A stretch of DNA of 64,000 nucleotides from positions 10,487,896-10,551,895 of the forward strand of contig CM076957.1 in NCBI GenBank assembly GCA_039566865.1. Direction: 5' to 3'. The translations under genes were made by a program, and so were the position numbers. Every line of letters starts with the position of its first letter. Positions within the stretch are counted from its first letter, which is position 1. The stretch comes from Aurelia coerulea (lineage: Eukaryota; Cnidaria; Scyphozoa; Semaeostomeae; Ulmaridae). The notes under the pieces were generated by a model that did not search any database, was not told the origin of the DNA, and saw nothing but the letters and a program-made list of their open reading frames with translations. Below are positions 1-11,448 of the stretch, in pieces.

Positions 1-496
1 TTTGAAAACAAATGAAATATGAGAAGATCGTTTCTTTTTAGCTCTATGCCCCTGCGATGAAATTTGCGAGGGCAATTTGGGTGTGGCTGCGACGTGTTAT
101 GACGTCACAATGATGCTATGAAGTTGGAAATCAGTGGAAATCGGGTTTCCAAGTTGAATTAGAGTTTAAAGAAGATGTTGCATGGATTTTATGCAGTTTT
201 TAGTTCAATATTAACATAGCTGGTAGGAAAATATCATTTTATTGAAAATAACGATGTTGGAGTGTGATATTTTGAGAGACATTAGCTAATTCCGATGACG
301 TCATTTGTGCCATTATTTTTTTCTATGTAAAAACAAACAAAAATAACTGCAAAATTGTGGTAAACTATTACAAATGTATCATTGGAGTTCATTTAGTGGG
401 AAAAGTTGGGCGAAAAAGTTGCTAAATACCCAAACTGGCAGCCGAAATGTCATCATAAAAAAATGCTGACGTTATAAAATCCGAAAAATTCCGGCA
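1..496. other. Non-coding stretch, no feature recognised
   Basis: AT-rich sequence with no convincing open frame, splice-flanked exon or repeat structure. It probably belongs to an intron or intergenic DNA upstream of the VWA exon at 3570. Confidence 0.4.
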
Positions 497-680
497 TGGA
501 TGGATGGATGGATGGATGGATGGATGGATGGATGGATGGATGGATGGATGGATGGATGGATGGATGGATGGATGGATGGATGGATGGATGGATGGTTGGT
601 TGGTTGGATGGATGGATGGATGGATGGATGGGTGGGTGGGTGGGTGGGTGGGTGGATGGATGGATGGATGGATGGATGGA
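497..680. repeat. (ATGG)n microsatellite
   Basis: About 180 bp of tandem ATGG, with blocks that have drifted to GGTT (near 594-605) and GGTG (near 630-652). The long open frames through it on both strands (Met-Asp-Gly-Trp one way, Ser-Ile-His-Pro the other) follow from a 4-bp repeat without stops and are not genes. Confidence 0.97.
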
Positions 681-1010
681 CAGTAAATCCAAACTTTTGT
701 GGACTTGTTTACATGTAGGGCCTGCTCTAATAAACATGCACTACATAGGCTGTATGTCGCCTTCGAATTCATTTGCAGAGTTGAAGAATGTTATACAAGG
801 AATCAGTACTCTGTGGCAGCATAAAAACTTTGGAAATATTGTCATAAATTCCCAATCGAAAGTTTTTATTCTCCCCATAGAAGAACCAAATTGTTCCACC
901 TTCCAACCACCAGTCAGAAATTGTTGAGGTTCCTCCCACCTAACTAGTTGTTTCTGCGCTGTCTTATGAAGATTTCAATTACAATTCCGTCATAGAATTG
1001 TTTTGAAGAC
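681..1010. other. Non-coding stretch
   Basis: No gene, repeat array or paired inverted repeat identified. Confidence 0.35.
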
Positions 1011-1183
1011 AAGAATAGCAAGATTTCCGTCCAATCAGTTTTTGGTGAAGGGTGGTAAAATCATCCAAAATGGCCTAAATTTGACTCTTCAAATTTCCCG
1101 GTCGGTTTTCCGTTCTATTGATTAGTTTTAGAGCGTGTCACGTGCCAAGCTCGTCAGTCGGTTAGGATTTAGTGCCTATCTCA
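1011..1183. mobile_element. Terminal fragment of a MULE-like foldback family
   Basis: This piece resembles the right end of the large foldback element at 34731-44630. In the same order it has the block ending in AAGGGTGGTAAA, a CAAATTTCCCGG block, a GAGCGTGTCACGTG block and the terminal GGATTTAGTGCCTATCTC, compared with about 44480-44629. Only one end was recognised here, so it is a truncated or solo terminus. Confidence 0.6.
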
Positions 1184-1434
1184 CACAAAGGTAGGTCTGA
1201 CAGTTCTGATTCTTTGCAAAGATATATAATCCCATAACAAATTCCACGTTTCCCAATAGACCTGTCTCAACACAAGTTTGTATCTGTCTTGTTTGCACAG
1301 TTAAAAGGTAAAAAAAAACTTTAGTTTTCCTCTCGATAGTTGCTGAAACATTATTTTATCATGCCTCGTTTATTCTGATGGATCAACTCCGAGGGAAATG
1401 ACGAATACCTTCACACCAAAGCTGTTAAGGGGTC

Positions 1435-2060
1435 GGTCATTTATAATTCTGGACACCAGGGCGGGTTAGAATTGGTGGGGGTATGAAAACTATTCCAAGG
1501 AAAATTGTGGGGTATGAAACTTTTTTGGATGTTTTAGAGGGGGTACGAAAACTGTCATAGTAGATTCTTTAGAAAATTATTTCAATGACACAAAATTGAA
1601 TACCATATCTTTGCACAACTGCAACTCTATCTAGCTTCTTAGTGACAGCCCTCAAATCATCCATTGTACCCAATTATATTTGTATAAATTCCAGCCCACT
1701 GCCTACCCTGGGTACCAGACTCTCTAACATATTAGAGTCTGGTACCCTGGGTACTCACTGCCCTTCCTTGGTAGTACTTCATTAAGTTCAAGTGGCATTG
1801 CCTTTCCTATTTTTTATTTTTATTCTTTATTTTTTTATAAGAATAGAACTTTTCTGATGTAGTTATCTGAAAATAGTTAGATAGATGGCCAGTGGTTGGG
1901 TATGAATTTTTTTCTAATTTTCCAATGGGGCTCGAAATTTTTTAGGGAAAATTGGAAGGGGTATAAAAACTTTCAGCTAGTTTAGCAATTCTAGCCCACC
2001 CCCGGTACCCAGAGGTTTTTTTATGTTTTTTATGTTAGAGAGTCTGGTGGGTACCTCTCG
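1435..2060. repeat. Degenerate inverted-repeat element
   Basis: The motif GGGTACCAGACTCTCTAACA at about 1709 reappears inverted at about 1731-1752 and again at about 2033-2052. Internal blocks with GGTATGAAA-like words recur around 1470-1560 and 1890-1990. The same terminal motif brackets the element at 49581-50233, so this is a dispersed non-autonomous family. The borders are approximate and no coding potential was seen. Confidence 0.5.
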
Positions 2061-3569
2061 GTAAGAAACATTGCATCCTTTGTCGGCTCCTTTTAAGACA
2101 ATTACTGCAACAGGTTTCTAAATTTCAGCCCCTGAATTTGAAACCGGCAATCCTTTACAGGGAAATTTATTATTTGTTGAGCTCAGCTCTATCTATCAGG
2201 TTTCTTTCTGTCATTTGCCAGAGCCGCTCGCTCTCTCCAGACTCCTTTTTCGATTGTCTAAATGGTCTAATACCCAGTTGCTATTATTTAAGCTATGCTC
2301 ACAAGCTAGTAAGAGAGAGAATGTTTACTTATTGCCTGCTGTCATTAGCTACAAGGCTTCAGCCTTCAGGCTAATACTTAGACCCAAAGAAAAGATATCC
2401 AGGTTTCTACTCAATTCAGCTTTGACATTGAGCACTGCCACCATTGCTTCTTGATTGCACAATGTCAAGTGTAAAAACCAGACCAGCTTCTCTTTCAAAC
2501 AAAGACATTTTAAGAAAAAATGAAAGAATCCAATTGACTACAAAAGTCATCTATTTTGTCTTAGCTGAAATGCTCCGATCAGATTGGGAGTAGGTTTTTC
2601 CACTCCAAAATTCCGATTTGAGACTCTCTAGCAACATTTGGGCTGGCCAATCAGTAACAACTACAACGACGAAATTTAGAGACTGTCAGGTGACCCTAGA
2701 CCTATTACAATTTGTCCCGGTTTTTGCATGTAATTATGAAAACTTTATTAGATCAAAAATTTAGAAATCGAGCTAAATTTGCGACGAATTTGAATTAGTC
2801 TGATGTGACCCAGAAAAATGTACACACATTTTGTTGGGTCCAGCAACGAGAAGAGGTTGCAGTCTTGTAGCTTCAGTCACTAGAAAATCAATTTCAAAAT
2901 GCTCCTCATTTGTTGACACTGGTCTTTTGAAGCTGAAATATTAATCTCGAAAGATCACATTTGCCTCCATGTCTAAACAAGAGCTTTGCTCTTCTTGGCT
3001 AAGAAAATTCATGCTGCACAGCGAGATCTAAAACTGAAATGAAGGAAAACTGAAAATAGCACAATGTGTAACTTCTGACCAACATAATACGATTTGATTT
3101 TGTTCAAGTTCTATCAAGGATGCTGTTGATTTATTTGCTATGCTGCAACAATTTGCTCCGGCCAAATTGCCAAAGTTGTGGTTTATCTTTAAGTTAATTC
3201 AATTGACTCATTTCTGGAGGTCTGGAGCAAACCAAATATCTATGGTTTTTTGGGACATGCGATAGGATCACTGGTCTATACGAAATAGTCTATTGCATAT
3301 CACTTTTTGTTTTAATCATACTCTGTTCAATGTACAATTTATTCTTTGTTAAATATTTATATTATAATAGAAACATGCCTACAAACACGCCTACAAAAAG
3401 ATTGTTTCTACACTTTGTACTGGCCTGTCAATCAAACAAACTGATGCTATTGGTACCAAATTTACCCTTGATCGTTGATGTATATTGTACATGTATTTGG
3501 CTCAACTCATGTACTGGCTGTTTTGATAGTTTCACCTTTTCTCTTAAATTCTTCATTTCATTTTTTCAG
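2061..3569. other. Non-coding stretch (probable intron) with a small hairpin
   Basis: No exon was recognised. At 2690-2810 a 121-bp unit has imperfect inverted ends (GGTGACCCTAGACCTATTAC against its near complement), related to the ends of the element at 16124-18127. The last 20 bases before 3570 are pyrimidine-rich and end in CAG, the splice acceptor of the VWA exon. Confidence 0.45.
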
Positions 3570-3807
3570 CTGTTGGTGCTACTCTCAGATGGCTATCACC
3601 AAAACGCTCCTGGTATTGATAACTTACAAGTTGCTTCAAGGCCACTGAAGAAAAATAAAGTTCATGTGTATACTGGTGGAATTGGCAATAATATTGATAT
3701 TGCTCAACTGCTTGATGCTGCTTCTGACGAATGCAGCGTCTTCAGAATCCTTGATATGAATGATGTACTATCTTTCGTTAGAGACATCGCTAAACAGTCA
3801 TGCAAAG
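3570..3807 (+). CDS. Exon encoding the C-terminal half of a von Willebrand factor A domain
   Basis: The exon follows a T-rich tract ending in CAG and is followed by a GTAATA donor; it encodes about 79 residues in one open frame. The start reads LLVLLSDG, the typical central beta-strand of VWA domains (matrilins, collagens VI/XII, cnidarian adhesion proteins). It continues with a VHVYTGGIG strand, a short helix, a VFRILDMNDV strand and a closing helix ending in Cys. The upstream part of the domain, with the DxSxS MIDAS motif, should lie in an earlier exon and was not found, so the gene probably begins before this window. VWA domains usually act in extracellular adhesion or matrix assembly. The exon ends in phase 1, which suits the candidate terminal exon at 18854. 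The domain call is confident; the gene identity is unknown. Confidence 0.8.
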
Positions 3808-6800
3808 GTAATATGTATTCAAAAATCAAACACACTCATGTAATTACTCTACAGTAGCAGCAAAAAATTTAAGGCCATATTTGCGTCAACAACGTTCCTT
3901 GGCGTAACGATATGGAACCCTACCACTCTGCCTATTTTACTCTCTTGGAGCTTATTTGGATCAAATTTCCATGTACATTCCAAATTTTGATGTGGTTTTT
4001 TGAATTTTGGTGCCATTTTGCAAATGACCTCACAATGAAATCTATAGAAATTTTGGGAAATTACAGTAGTTCTGCCGACAAGGGGTGTAACCAAAAAAAA
4101 GTTTTTCTCACCTGGATTTACGTCAATCTTTGCATAATTCATTTACATGATTTGCAAAATATCAAAATTCCACGAAGAATGTTGCTTTAGGGAAAAAGGT
4201 AGTGGAGGGCCTTCAGTCCACAGCAATGGCCATAAGTTTAACCCTATCCAGACAAGATTGGTTTCAGGTATTATGGGACGTCAGGTATTTTGGGACATTA
4301 TTCAATAAATGAAGCTTCGGGGCCTGGGGATGAGAAAGAAACTTGTTAATTTCACTTGTTGCAAGTCTTTATACCTCTTCTGTCATATTTTGATCGATGT
4401 TAGGCTACTGTAGCATTTTTTGTACTCTCCGTATCGCTGATATTGAAGGACATCAGACAAAAGTGATTTCTCGCTGTCATTTTCTTGGGATATCTCAAAC
4501 ATTAACCAGTATACAAACAATAGAAGTAGCTTGTTCCAAAATACCCGACAGTGTTCCATAATGCCCAACTCAACCCGGGTTCATTTTTGGTCTTTGTTTA
4601 TTAACAACCAACGTTTCAGAATCAGAGCATACTGATGAAACATTGGAGCATGCTTATGCCTAATTGCTTATACCAAGTGTGGCAAAATGTGTCATGAATT
4701 ATGCTGACAATTAATCTTTTTCCGTTAAGTGTTCCATAATAACCGAAACTACTCTAGGCTTTTCGAAACTTTGGGGAGACTAGGGGTGGGGGCACAAAGT
4801 GCCCCCCTCTTTATCTCAGAACCATAAGTGCTAGAGACTCGAAACTTGTCAAAAGTAACAAACACGATAAAGCGAACAAGTTGATGTAATTTGTTTTTGT
4901 TTATGTCACATGATAAAGTGCTGTCGTCAGCAAATGTTGCTAATTTGGGTGTAAAACTACATGGACTTTTTCGTGTTGTATCTCCAAATCGATAAAATAT
5001 ATCGATGTGAGATTTGAAACATAGAAGGATTATGTCCTTGTAATTCTTAGAGACGAAACAAAATTAACTCTTCACTTCCAGCATTAAAATGACAAGAAAC
5101 ACGTGAGAAACTTTTGGCAGCAAAATGGCCCAAAAATTTAAGAAACTGCCTATCAGCCCAGGACCTTAAGTTTCTCATCAAAAAATGAATGTAGAACTGT
5201 TAGAAACTTGCCTTTTTGCTTCTATGCAGCATTCGTATGAGATGATTCTTACGACATTCGTTCATACCAGCAAAATATGAAGCAAGTGGAAGCTTTAGAA
5301 TACAGTTTCTAGCAGAAACTTGAGAGAATTCGAAAGCAACTTATTTCTAAAACCTCCGGTCCTTTTACTCCCTTCCCCCTAAAAATTCAGATTCTAACAA
5401 CAATAACAACAGAAATTGGGAGGGGGGACAACCAATTCAAAATAACTCCCGCTTCACAAACATTAGAGGTCAACTTTCTTTACGAAATTCGGTGTCGTCT
5501 ATGCAAGATTCCGTATAAAATGGGCTTCATTTGCATGACGAACCATTAATGGCAGATATTTCTTCATGATCGCCGCCTCTCAACCACAGGGTGGGAAAAT
5601 TCCAATAATTCCAAAGTCATTTTTTGATGACGTCTGTGCTTCCAATGTAGAACAATAAGAATTTTGCTCATGTAATAGAAAAGGCCCTGGGGACGAGGTT
5701 GATTGAACAAAGCAATTTACAAGTCGTTCACCAGAGAGGGGAGCTGGGATTTCGCCTCGGGTAAGCGGCCTGACATCCCAGCCCTATGGTGACAACCCCT
5801 ATCAGGATCAGTCTAACAAGCCAATACGATGTTATGTGAAGGTTAAAGTTAAAGTCATTGAGTCCATATAAAATAGCTGAGCGTTAACGCTTTCCTGAAT
5901 TTTTGCTGACAAATCGCTGACGGCCCTTTTTTATCGCACAATAGTGCTAAATTCATCAGTAGTGAAGACCAAAGATTTCTCAATCCTTGCATTATCCTCG
6001 GGAATTTCGAATTTCTTTGGTTTATTTTCAATAGTGATTAAATCACAACTTTTGTTTTATGATTGAAAAGAAGTTGATATTGGTCACGAGCGCAACAAGG
6101 ACAGATTTCGTTTTGAGCCAATCAGCGTGTTTGTTTACATCGGTGAGATCAATCAATCACACTAAGTCATCTAATATGACGCACTGCGATTTTGCAGAAA
6201 TTCAGAAGCTGTGGGGATGAATACAAAAATATCTTCCCCCAAAAACTGGCAATGTGCAAATGGATTTTTGACCAATCAGGAATTTTTTTACATTTTCTGT
6301 TAGACTATAAGCTTGCCGAAAATTCTACCGCTTCGGATTTTGATCTTCAACTCAGATCGAGAGAAATCTATGTTTGAATAACGCCCTAAAATCAAGGCAA
6401 TCATTAATGTTTTAGGTTCAGCAGAAATATATTCCTTAAAGTACTACTTCAGTCTGTTGCTCGAAGGCAACAAATATTGATTCGTAGACCACATTAAACC
6501 TGTCACCATGAAGTTTTCGGTGCTGCATAACATTCAAAAGGGGCAATATCTTCCATGATACTGAGCTCGGTACCATCTTCTGAAGCACTACAATCACGTT
6601 CTAAGGGTCAAAACTCGACAAGAAACCCCTACCAATAATGTCACAAATAAAATGTAAATCACAAGATACTCACCAAATCTTGATTTGCTATAATGAACCA
6701 AAATCGGATAAATCCATAAGTCCATAGGTTGCATGCGACACAAACGAATTTAACAAGAATAAACCCAATCGATGATCTCACGAATTTTGAGCAGCACAGT

Positions 6801-6924
6801 CTTCAGTCTTCATTGCGCTACAGTGTCGATGAAATGTCTACGACATTCAAATTCTGAGCTGAAATGGCAATTTTGAAAAAATAGCATTTGTTTGCACAAA
6901 CATGTCGATTTCTTATGTGTAATA
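3808..6924. other. Intronic stretch, no gene recognised
   Basis: No coding segment could be supported. A segment starting TTAACCCTATCCAGAC near 4238 and a C/G-run segment near 4775-4812 have counterparts at about 45450-45493, so a dispersed repeat contributes here. Otherwise the sequence is AT-rich and featureless, with several short low-complexity runs. Confidence 0.4.
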
Positions 6925-7078
6925 CTGGGTGTCCCAAAAAAAAGTTGCGGCGTTTGATTGAACGTAGACAAAAAAGTTCGTTATCTGCCAATTTCTATTC
7001 ATTCTAGGTACATGCTGGACATTTCAACTTACAGTTTGGCATATTGTAGGAAGAAGTCAGTAATCTGAATATGGAGTT

Positions 7079-7967
7079 ATTTTCTAATTCATTGCATTCA
7101 ACCGAAAATAACTTTATTTATTAACTAAACTACAATACACAGATAGTAGTGAGGTCAGTCTAGCAAGATTGTATATAGGTGTGCCAAAATAGAGCAAACA
7201 CGGAAAGCACATTATTCCTATCACTCGTACATTAATTTGATACATGTAGCCTGAAACTAACCTGAATCTCTGCAAACAGGGAGGGGATGGGCGGGAGGGA
7301 TCCTATATCTTACATAAAAGTACTTGCTATCGACCTGTGATTCTCCACGCCTTGAAGAGCTTTTTATATTTGCCTACTAAGCACGCCTCACGGAGAGCGT
7401 GCAACAGTATTCCCTTAAGAGCTTAACAATGCTGCTACAAAATAGTTTCCTATTGTACTGTTAATAAATTCATTTATTTTCTAATTCATTGCATTCAACC
7501 GAAAATAACTTTATTTATTAACTAAACTACAATACACAGATAGTAGTGAGGTCAGTCTAGCAAGATTGTATATAGGTGTGCCAAAATAGAGCAAACACGG
7601 AAAGCACATTATTCCTATCACTCGTACATTAATTTGATACATGTAGCCTGAAACTAACCTGAATCTCTGCAAACAGGGAGGGGATGGGCGGGAGGGATCC
7701 TATATCTTACATAAAAGTACTTGCTATCGAGCTGTGATTCTCCACGCCTTGAAGAGCTTTTTATATTTGCCTACTAAGCACGCCTCACGGAGAGCGTGCA
7801 ACAGTATTCCCTTAAGAGCTTAACAATGCTGCTACAAAATAGTTTCCTATTGTACTGTTAATAAATTCATTTATTTTCTAATTCATTGCATTCAACCGAA
7901 AATAACTTTATTTATTAACTAAACTACAATACACAGATAGTAGTGAGGTCAGTCTAGCAAGATTGTA
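7079..7967 (-). repeat. 3' split direct repeats of the Ngaro-like element, tandemly amplified
   Basis: Two full 397-bp units (7079-7475 and 7476-7872) are followed by a 95-bp partial unit (7873-7967). Each full unit has a 95-bp B part, a middle of about 140 bp, and an A part of about 165 bp matching 12245-12414. The canonical arrangement is A1-ORFs-B1-A2-B2; here the A-B unit is present one extra time. The only difference noticed between the units is a C/G change near 7727. Confidence 0.88.
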
Positions 7968-8136
7968 ATTTGTCAAGAGGGGGCACTCCCGGGGGGCACT
8001 TTTTCTGAGCCTATAATCAAACGCAAAACCTAAATTAATGACTAACACAACTTTGTTAGCAAAATCATGAAAAGATGGAATTTCTAACTATTTGTTAGTT
8101 TCTAACACAACATATCTCAACTGATGATAGTATGTA
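7968..8136. other. Spacer between recombinase gene and 3' repeats
   Basis: Short 3' untranslated segment of the Ngaro-like element. It includes a G/C-run palindromic word near 7979-8000 similar to the ends of the element at 49332-50529. Confidence 0.4.
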
Positions 8137-9168
8137 CTAAAGACCAAGTCCAAGTGACACTGAAAGTAGATCGTCTAAACTGTCCTTCACATAGCCATCC
8201 TTTGCGCGTTCCGACTTCCATCGTCCATGCCTTTTGAAGAGTCTATCTGTAATACCATTATTCGCCGCTGCTGAAGCGCCTCCAGAGCGTAAACTATGTA
8301 ATCCGAATTGTTTTGGGTTCAGTCCTATATCTCCAAGTAACTTCATGACGGCCTCTCTGGCTGTTGTATAGGATACGGGGTGATTATTTTTCCTAAGTAC
8401 GTAACACTTGTGGGTCTTCAGATAAGATACTGAACGAAACAAGTAGTCTTCAGATTCATCGCCAATTCCTGCCATAACAAAATATCGCTGCAATGTTTCA
8501 ACCGGGCAAAGAGAAGTATTTGTCTTTGCAATGAATGGATAATTGCCATCTCGGTAAATGTCAGTCTTGCTCTTTTCAATGAAAATGGTCATATGTGTAC
8601 TGTTAAATGTAATATCACAGCGGCGTAGATTCGCCACTTCGCTAAATCTGAAGAAACCGGCAAAACTCAGTAAAACAATAACAAAGTTACGCAACTGTAG
8701 TAAGTTAGCTGATGTACCACCAATATGATCATAAATAAGATGTAAGTGCAATGATGATATAGGCTCTTTCTTTTGAACGACTTTCTTTGACGATCGTTTC
8801 GCTGCCTCGAGCATGTTCTTACAAAGGTCTGAGCTGGTTGGGTCGTCAAGACAGGCCATCTTGTGGAAATGCTTGATGGCATAAAACGCACTTTCAATTA
8901 CACTAAGTGACTCCTTTGACTGGAGCAGCTTTGTCAGATATAATGCAACGTGAATTGGATTTGCAGGAAAGTTTGATATCTCAGGAAATTTTTCGGACCA
9001 AGACAACCATTTGTTAAAGCCGGATTTATATCTATCTTGCGTGTTCTTAGACCTTGATTTTGACAAAAAAGTAGGAATATCCATCGCTAGCTGTTTCAGT
9101 CGTTCATCTTGAACTTGATGTTTGATTGCTGTTTCAATTGATGCTAGAGGTGAAAAAGGACAATTCAA
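8137..9168 (-). CDS. Tyrosine recombinase of the Ngaro-like element
   Basis: The frame is uninterrupted, 343 codons. It encodes a phage-integrase-type tyrosine recombinase that would join the circular cDNA intermediate to chromosomal DNA in the nucleus. The N-terminal core-binding region (about residues 30-120) includes an RYKSGFNKWLSW segment typical of the DIRS order. Catalytic residues can be seen: Arg in FFRFSEVANL (about residue 174), the HSLR box (His and Arg), the HGRW box, and the Tyr in KDGYVKD near the C-terminus. It is the last gene in the element and lies on the same strand as gag and pol. Unlike pol it is intact, so it could in principle act on other copies. The exact start is uncertain; the Met at 9168 is the first in frame. 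Confidence 0.93.
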   Translation of the reverse strand: MNCPFSPLASIETAIKHQVQDERLKQLAMDIPTFLSKSRSKNTQDRYKSGFNKWLSWSEKFPEISNFPANPIHVALYLTKLLQSKESLSVIESAFYAIKHFHKMACLDDPTSSDLCKNMLEAAKRSSKKVVQKKEPISSLHLHLIYDHIGGTSANLLQLRNFVIVLLSFAGFFRFSEVANLRRCDITFNSTHMTIFIEKSKTDIYRDGNYPFIAKTNTSLCPVETLQRYFVMAGIGDESEDYLFRSVSYLKTHKCYVLRKNNHPVSYTTAREAVMKLLGDIGLNPKQFGLHSLRSGGASAAANNGITDRLFKRHGRWKSERAKDGYVKDSLDDLLSVSLGLGL

Positions 9169-9584
9169 TCTTAATTACGATGAAAAGTCTGTGACTGCTG
9201 CCATACAAGAGACAGACTTCTCTCCTATGCTTATTATGAATACAAGAAACAATTAGCCATGCATATCTTGCTGCCCTCTAAGGCACAGCAGAGGTGTTTT
9301 AGCCTCCAAGGCATTAGTTATTTAAAATTTGACGAATAATTAAGCGTATTACTAGCCTCCAAGGCAGATTACTAGCCTCCAAGGCAGATTACTCGCCTCC
9401 AAGGCACTTACAGTTACTCTAGATAGCTATCACTGATCTCCAAGGCTCAGCAGAACAATTAGCATAATTAAGATTACTTAAGATTCGATTTTAAGTACTA
9501 TAATTCCTCCTTTCATACAAGTCAAACCAATGACAGAAAATGGGCAAGAGCCAGGTATTATAACATTATCCATATCTCTAAATA
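9169..9584. repeat. Spacer with short CCTCCAAGGCA repeats
   Basis: The region between pol and the recombinase gene holds at least five copies of a CTCCAAGG(C) word near 9307-9445, three of them in a 22-bp spaced run at about 9355-9405. The spacing is irregular and the copies are short, so it is a local minisatellite rather than a CRISPR array. It could serve as an internal signal of the retrotransposon, but nothing shows that. Confidence 0.6.
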
Positions 9585-11448
9585 TCATGTAATCTTTAAC
9601 AAAGTAACGAAAAGTGTTATTTCTGCACATAGCATTGGCCAGTAGACAGCTGATTCCCAGAACGGTATTACCATGATACCACGTACCTTCCTTTCAGTAA
9701 TATATCTAACAACTTTCGGAATGTCCTCAACAGGAGGAACCAGTAAGTTATTTTCGCATTCCCAATTTTGTAAAAAAGCATCAACTGCCTCTGATCCTGG
9801 GCAAAAAATTTAGAGTTAAATCGTTGAAGTTTCCTGTTTTGCGAGTTTGCAAATCTGTCTATAGTAAATGGACCCCATTTTGAGTTTAGAAAGGCGAAAA
9901 AGATGGGCGTTCTGCCAATCTCCGACATCGGTGTACTTAGAAAGTTTGTTAGCATCAGCATTCAATATTCTAGGAATCCAAGAGACCTGTAGCAATATGC
10001 CATTTTCTCTACAAATTGAATCAATTTCTAAAGCAATGGAATGCAGCTCATGAATTCTGCTCCCAACATGGACTATTCTCGATGCTGCATAATTATCAAC
10101 TTTCAAAATAACTCTCCTCGATTTAATTTTGGGGAGGAAACTTTTTAGGGAAAAAAGTACAGCAGTCAATTCACGCCAAGTAGAACTTTTGATTGTTTCT
10201 TCAAATGACAACCTCCTATGGGCTTTAAAACAATTATCGAGTACCGCTCCTACTCCTGTAGCGCTAGCATCTGAAGATATACCTACCGATGTTAGATTAG
10301 AGACTCTTGTGTTTCGGAAATTTAACGATTTTATATTATTTTGCCAAAAAAGAATTTCTAAATGAGCACCCGCAAAGTTAAGTATGTTTAGGGCAGCATC
10401 CCAGGAGGAACGACCTTCAATTACAGCATATAAGTATCTTGATTTGAGGCTTACGATATTTCCTAAAACATATTTTGTTGACAATAATTTACCTGCGAAT
10501 TGAGCTAACTTTCTTGAAGTTGTATAGGGCTTTTGCAAAAGTATATTAGTTTGATTCAATATTGAATCTATCCGAGTTTGTGGTATGAATAAAATATTGT
10601 TATTAAAATCCATCCATTTTTCATCATTTGCAACAAAACCCGCCTTCGCAAGGGTATCTTTAACATTATTAGAGTGCAGTTGAGCCTTAAGTTTGGAGTC
10701 AGCAATAGCAATACCATCATCAAGATAAACACATATTCTAATTCCTTGAGAACGCCTATGTTTTACCAAAGGTCTTAGAAGCTTTGTAAAAATATACGGA
10801 GCGGAGCACATGCCAAAAGGTAGAACGGTAAAAACAAAAAAATTTTCAACTCCATCGAATATCCAGGAAAAACCGAGAAAAGTTCGATGATCAGGAAAAA
10901 TATCAACATGATGATAACCTTGTTTCAAATCAAATTTAAAAACCAAAAGAATCTGGTTGTAAATAGTTCTCAAAGGAACGCCAATCATCAAAACGAATAT
11001 TCTCTTTAAAGATATGTTTGTTTACATATCGTAAATCAATAATCAATCTCAATTTTCCTGAAGAATTCGCAGCAACAGATAGGGGACTCACAACATGTGG
11101 GGTAAAACTGACTTCCACCGCTGAGCCACGCTTTAACAGTTCTAAAATGCTTTCAGAAACAAAATCTTGATTCAAATAAGAAGATTTGTTATTTTGAAAC
11201 AAAGCCTGCTTCGGTGCATTTATGAGAGGTATTCTGTAACCAAATTTAATCAATTCAATAACACTCTCTGGTGCCTTAATATGTTCCCAGAAGGCAACAT
11301 TTTTAGCCAAATTTCCTTTCACACGTGTTTCAGTGGACATATCCAAATCAAAATCAAGACAATCTTTTTCAAAACGAAAATCAATTTCATTGATAAATAA
11401 ACCATTAAAATACTCATCTTCGTTTTTGCTGGAGTTGAAGTCTCCCAA
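9585..11448 (-). pseudogene. Frameshifted reverse transcriptase/RNase H (pol) of the Ngaro-like element
   Basis: Three reading frames must be combined to follow the protein, so the copy is broken as assembled. The N-terminal part (11448 down to about 10936, overlapping the gag end by 35 nt) has the RT palm start. The second part (about 10945-9895) has the catalytic YLDDG box (YxDD), the RKLAQFAGKL segment, the RNase H start around ASATGVGAV, and the VSWIPRILNADANKLS motif typical of DIRS-order elements. Two further frame changes near 9895 and 9790 separate the remaining C-terminal pieces; the last frame ends at a TGA at 9585-9587. The first break is at a T run near 10938 and another is near T/A runs around 9780, so assembly error is an alternative to true decay. 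Confidence 0.85.

Noticed and set aside
422..927. Several long ORFs over the ATGG repeat
   Set aside because: They are translations of a tetranucleotide microsatellite in all frames and carry no gene signal.
2138..2454. Two overlapping plus-strand ORFs as upstream VWA exons
   Set aside because: The predicted peptides show no MIDAS motif or VWA strand pattern and have no consistent splice sites.
9300..9450. Regularly recurring CCTCCAAGGCA words suggestive of a CRISPR-like array
   Set aside because: Repeats are only about 11 bp, spacing is irregular, and the setting is a eukaryotic retrotransposon spacer.
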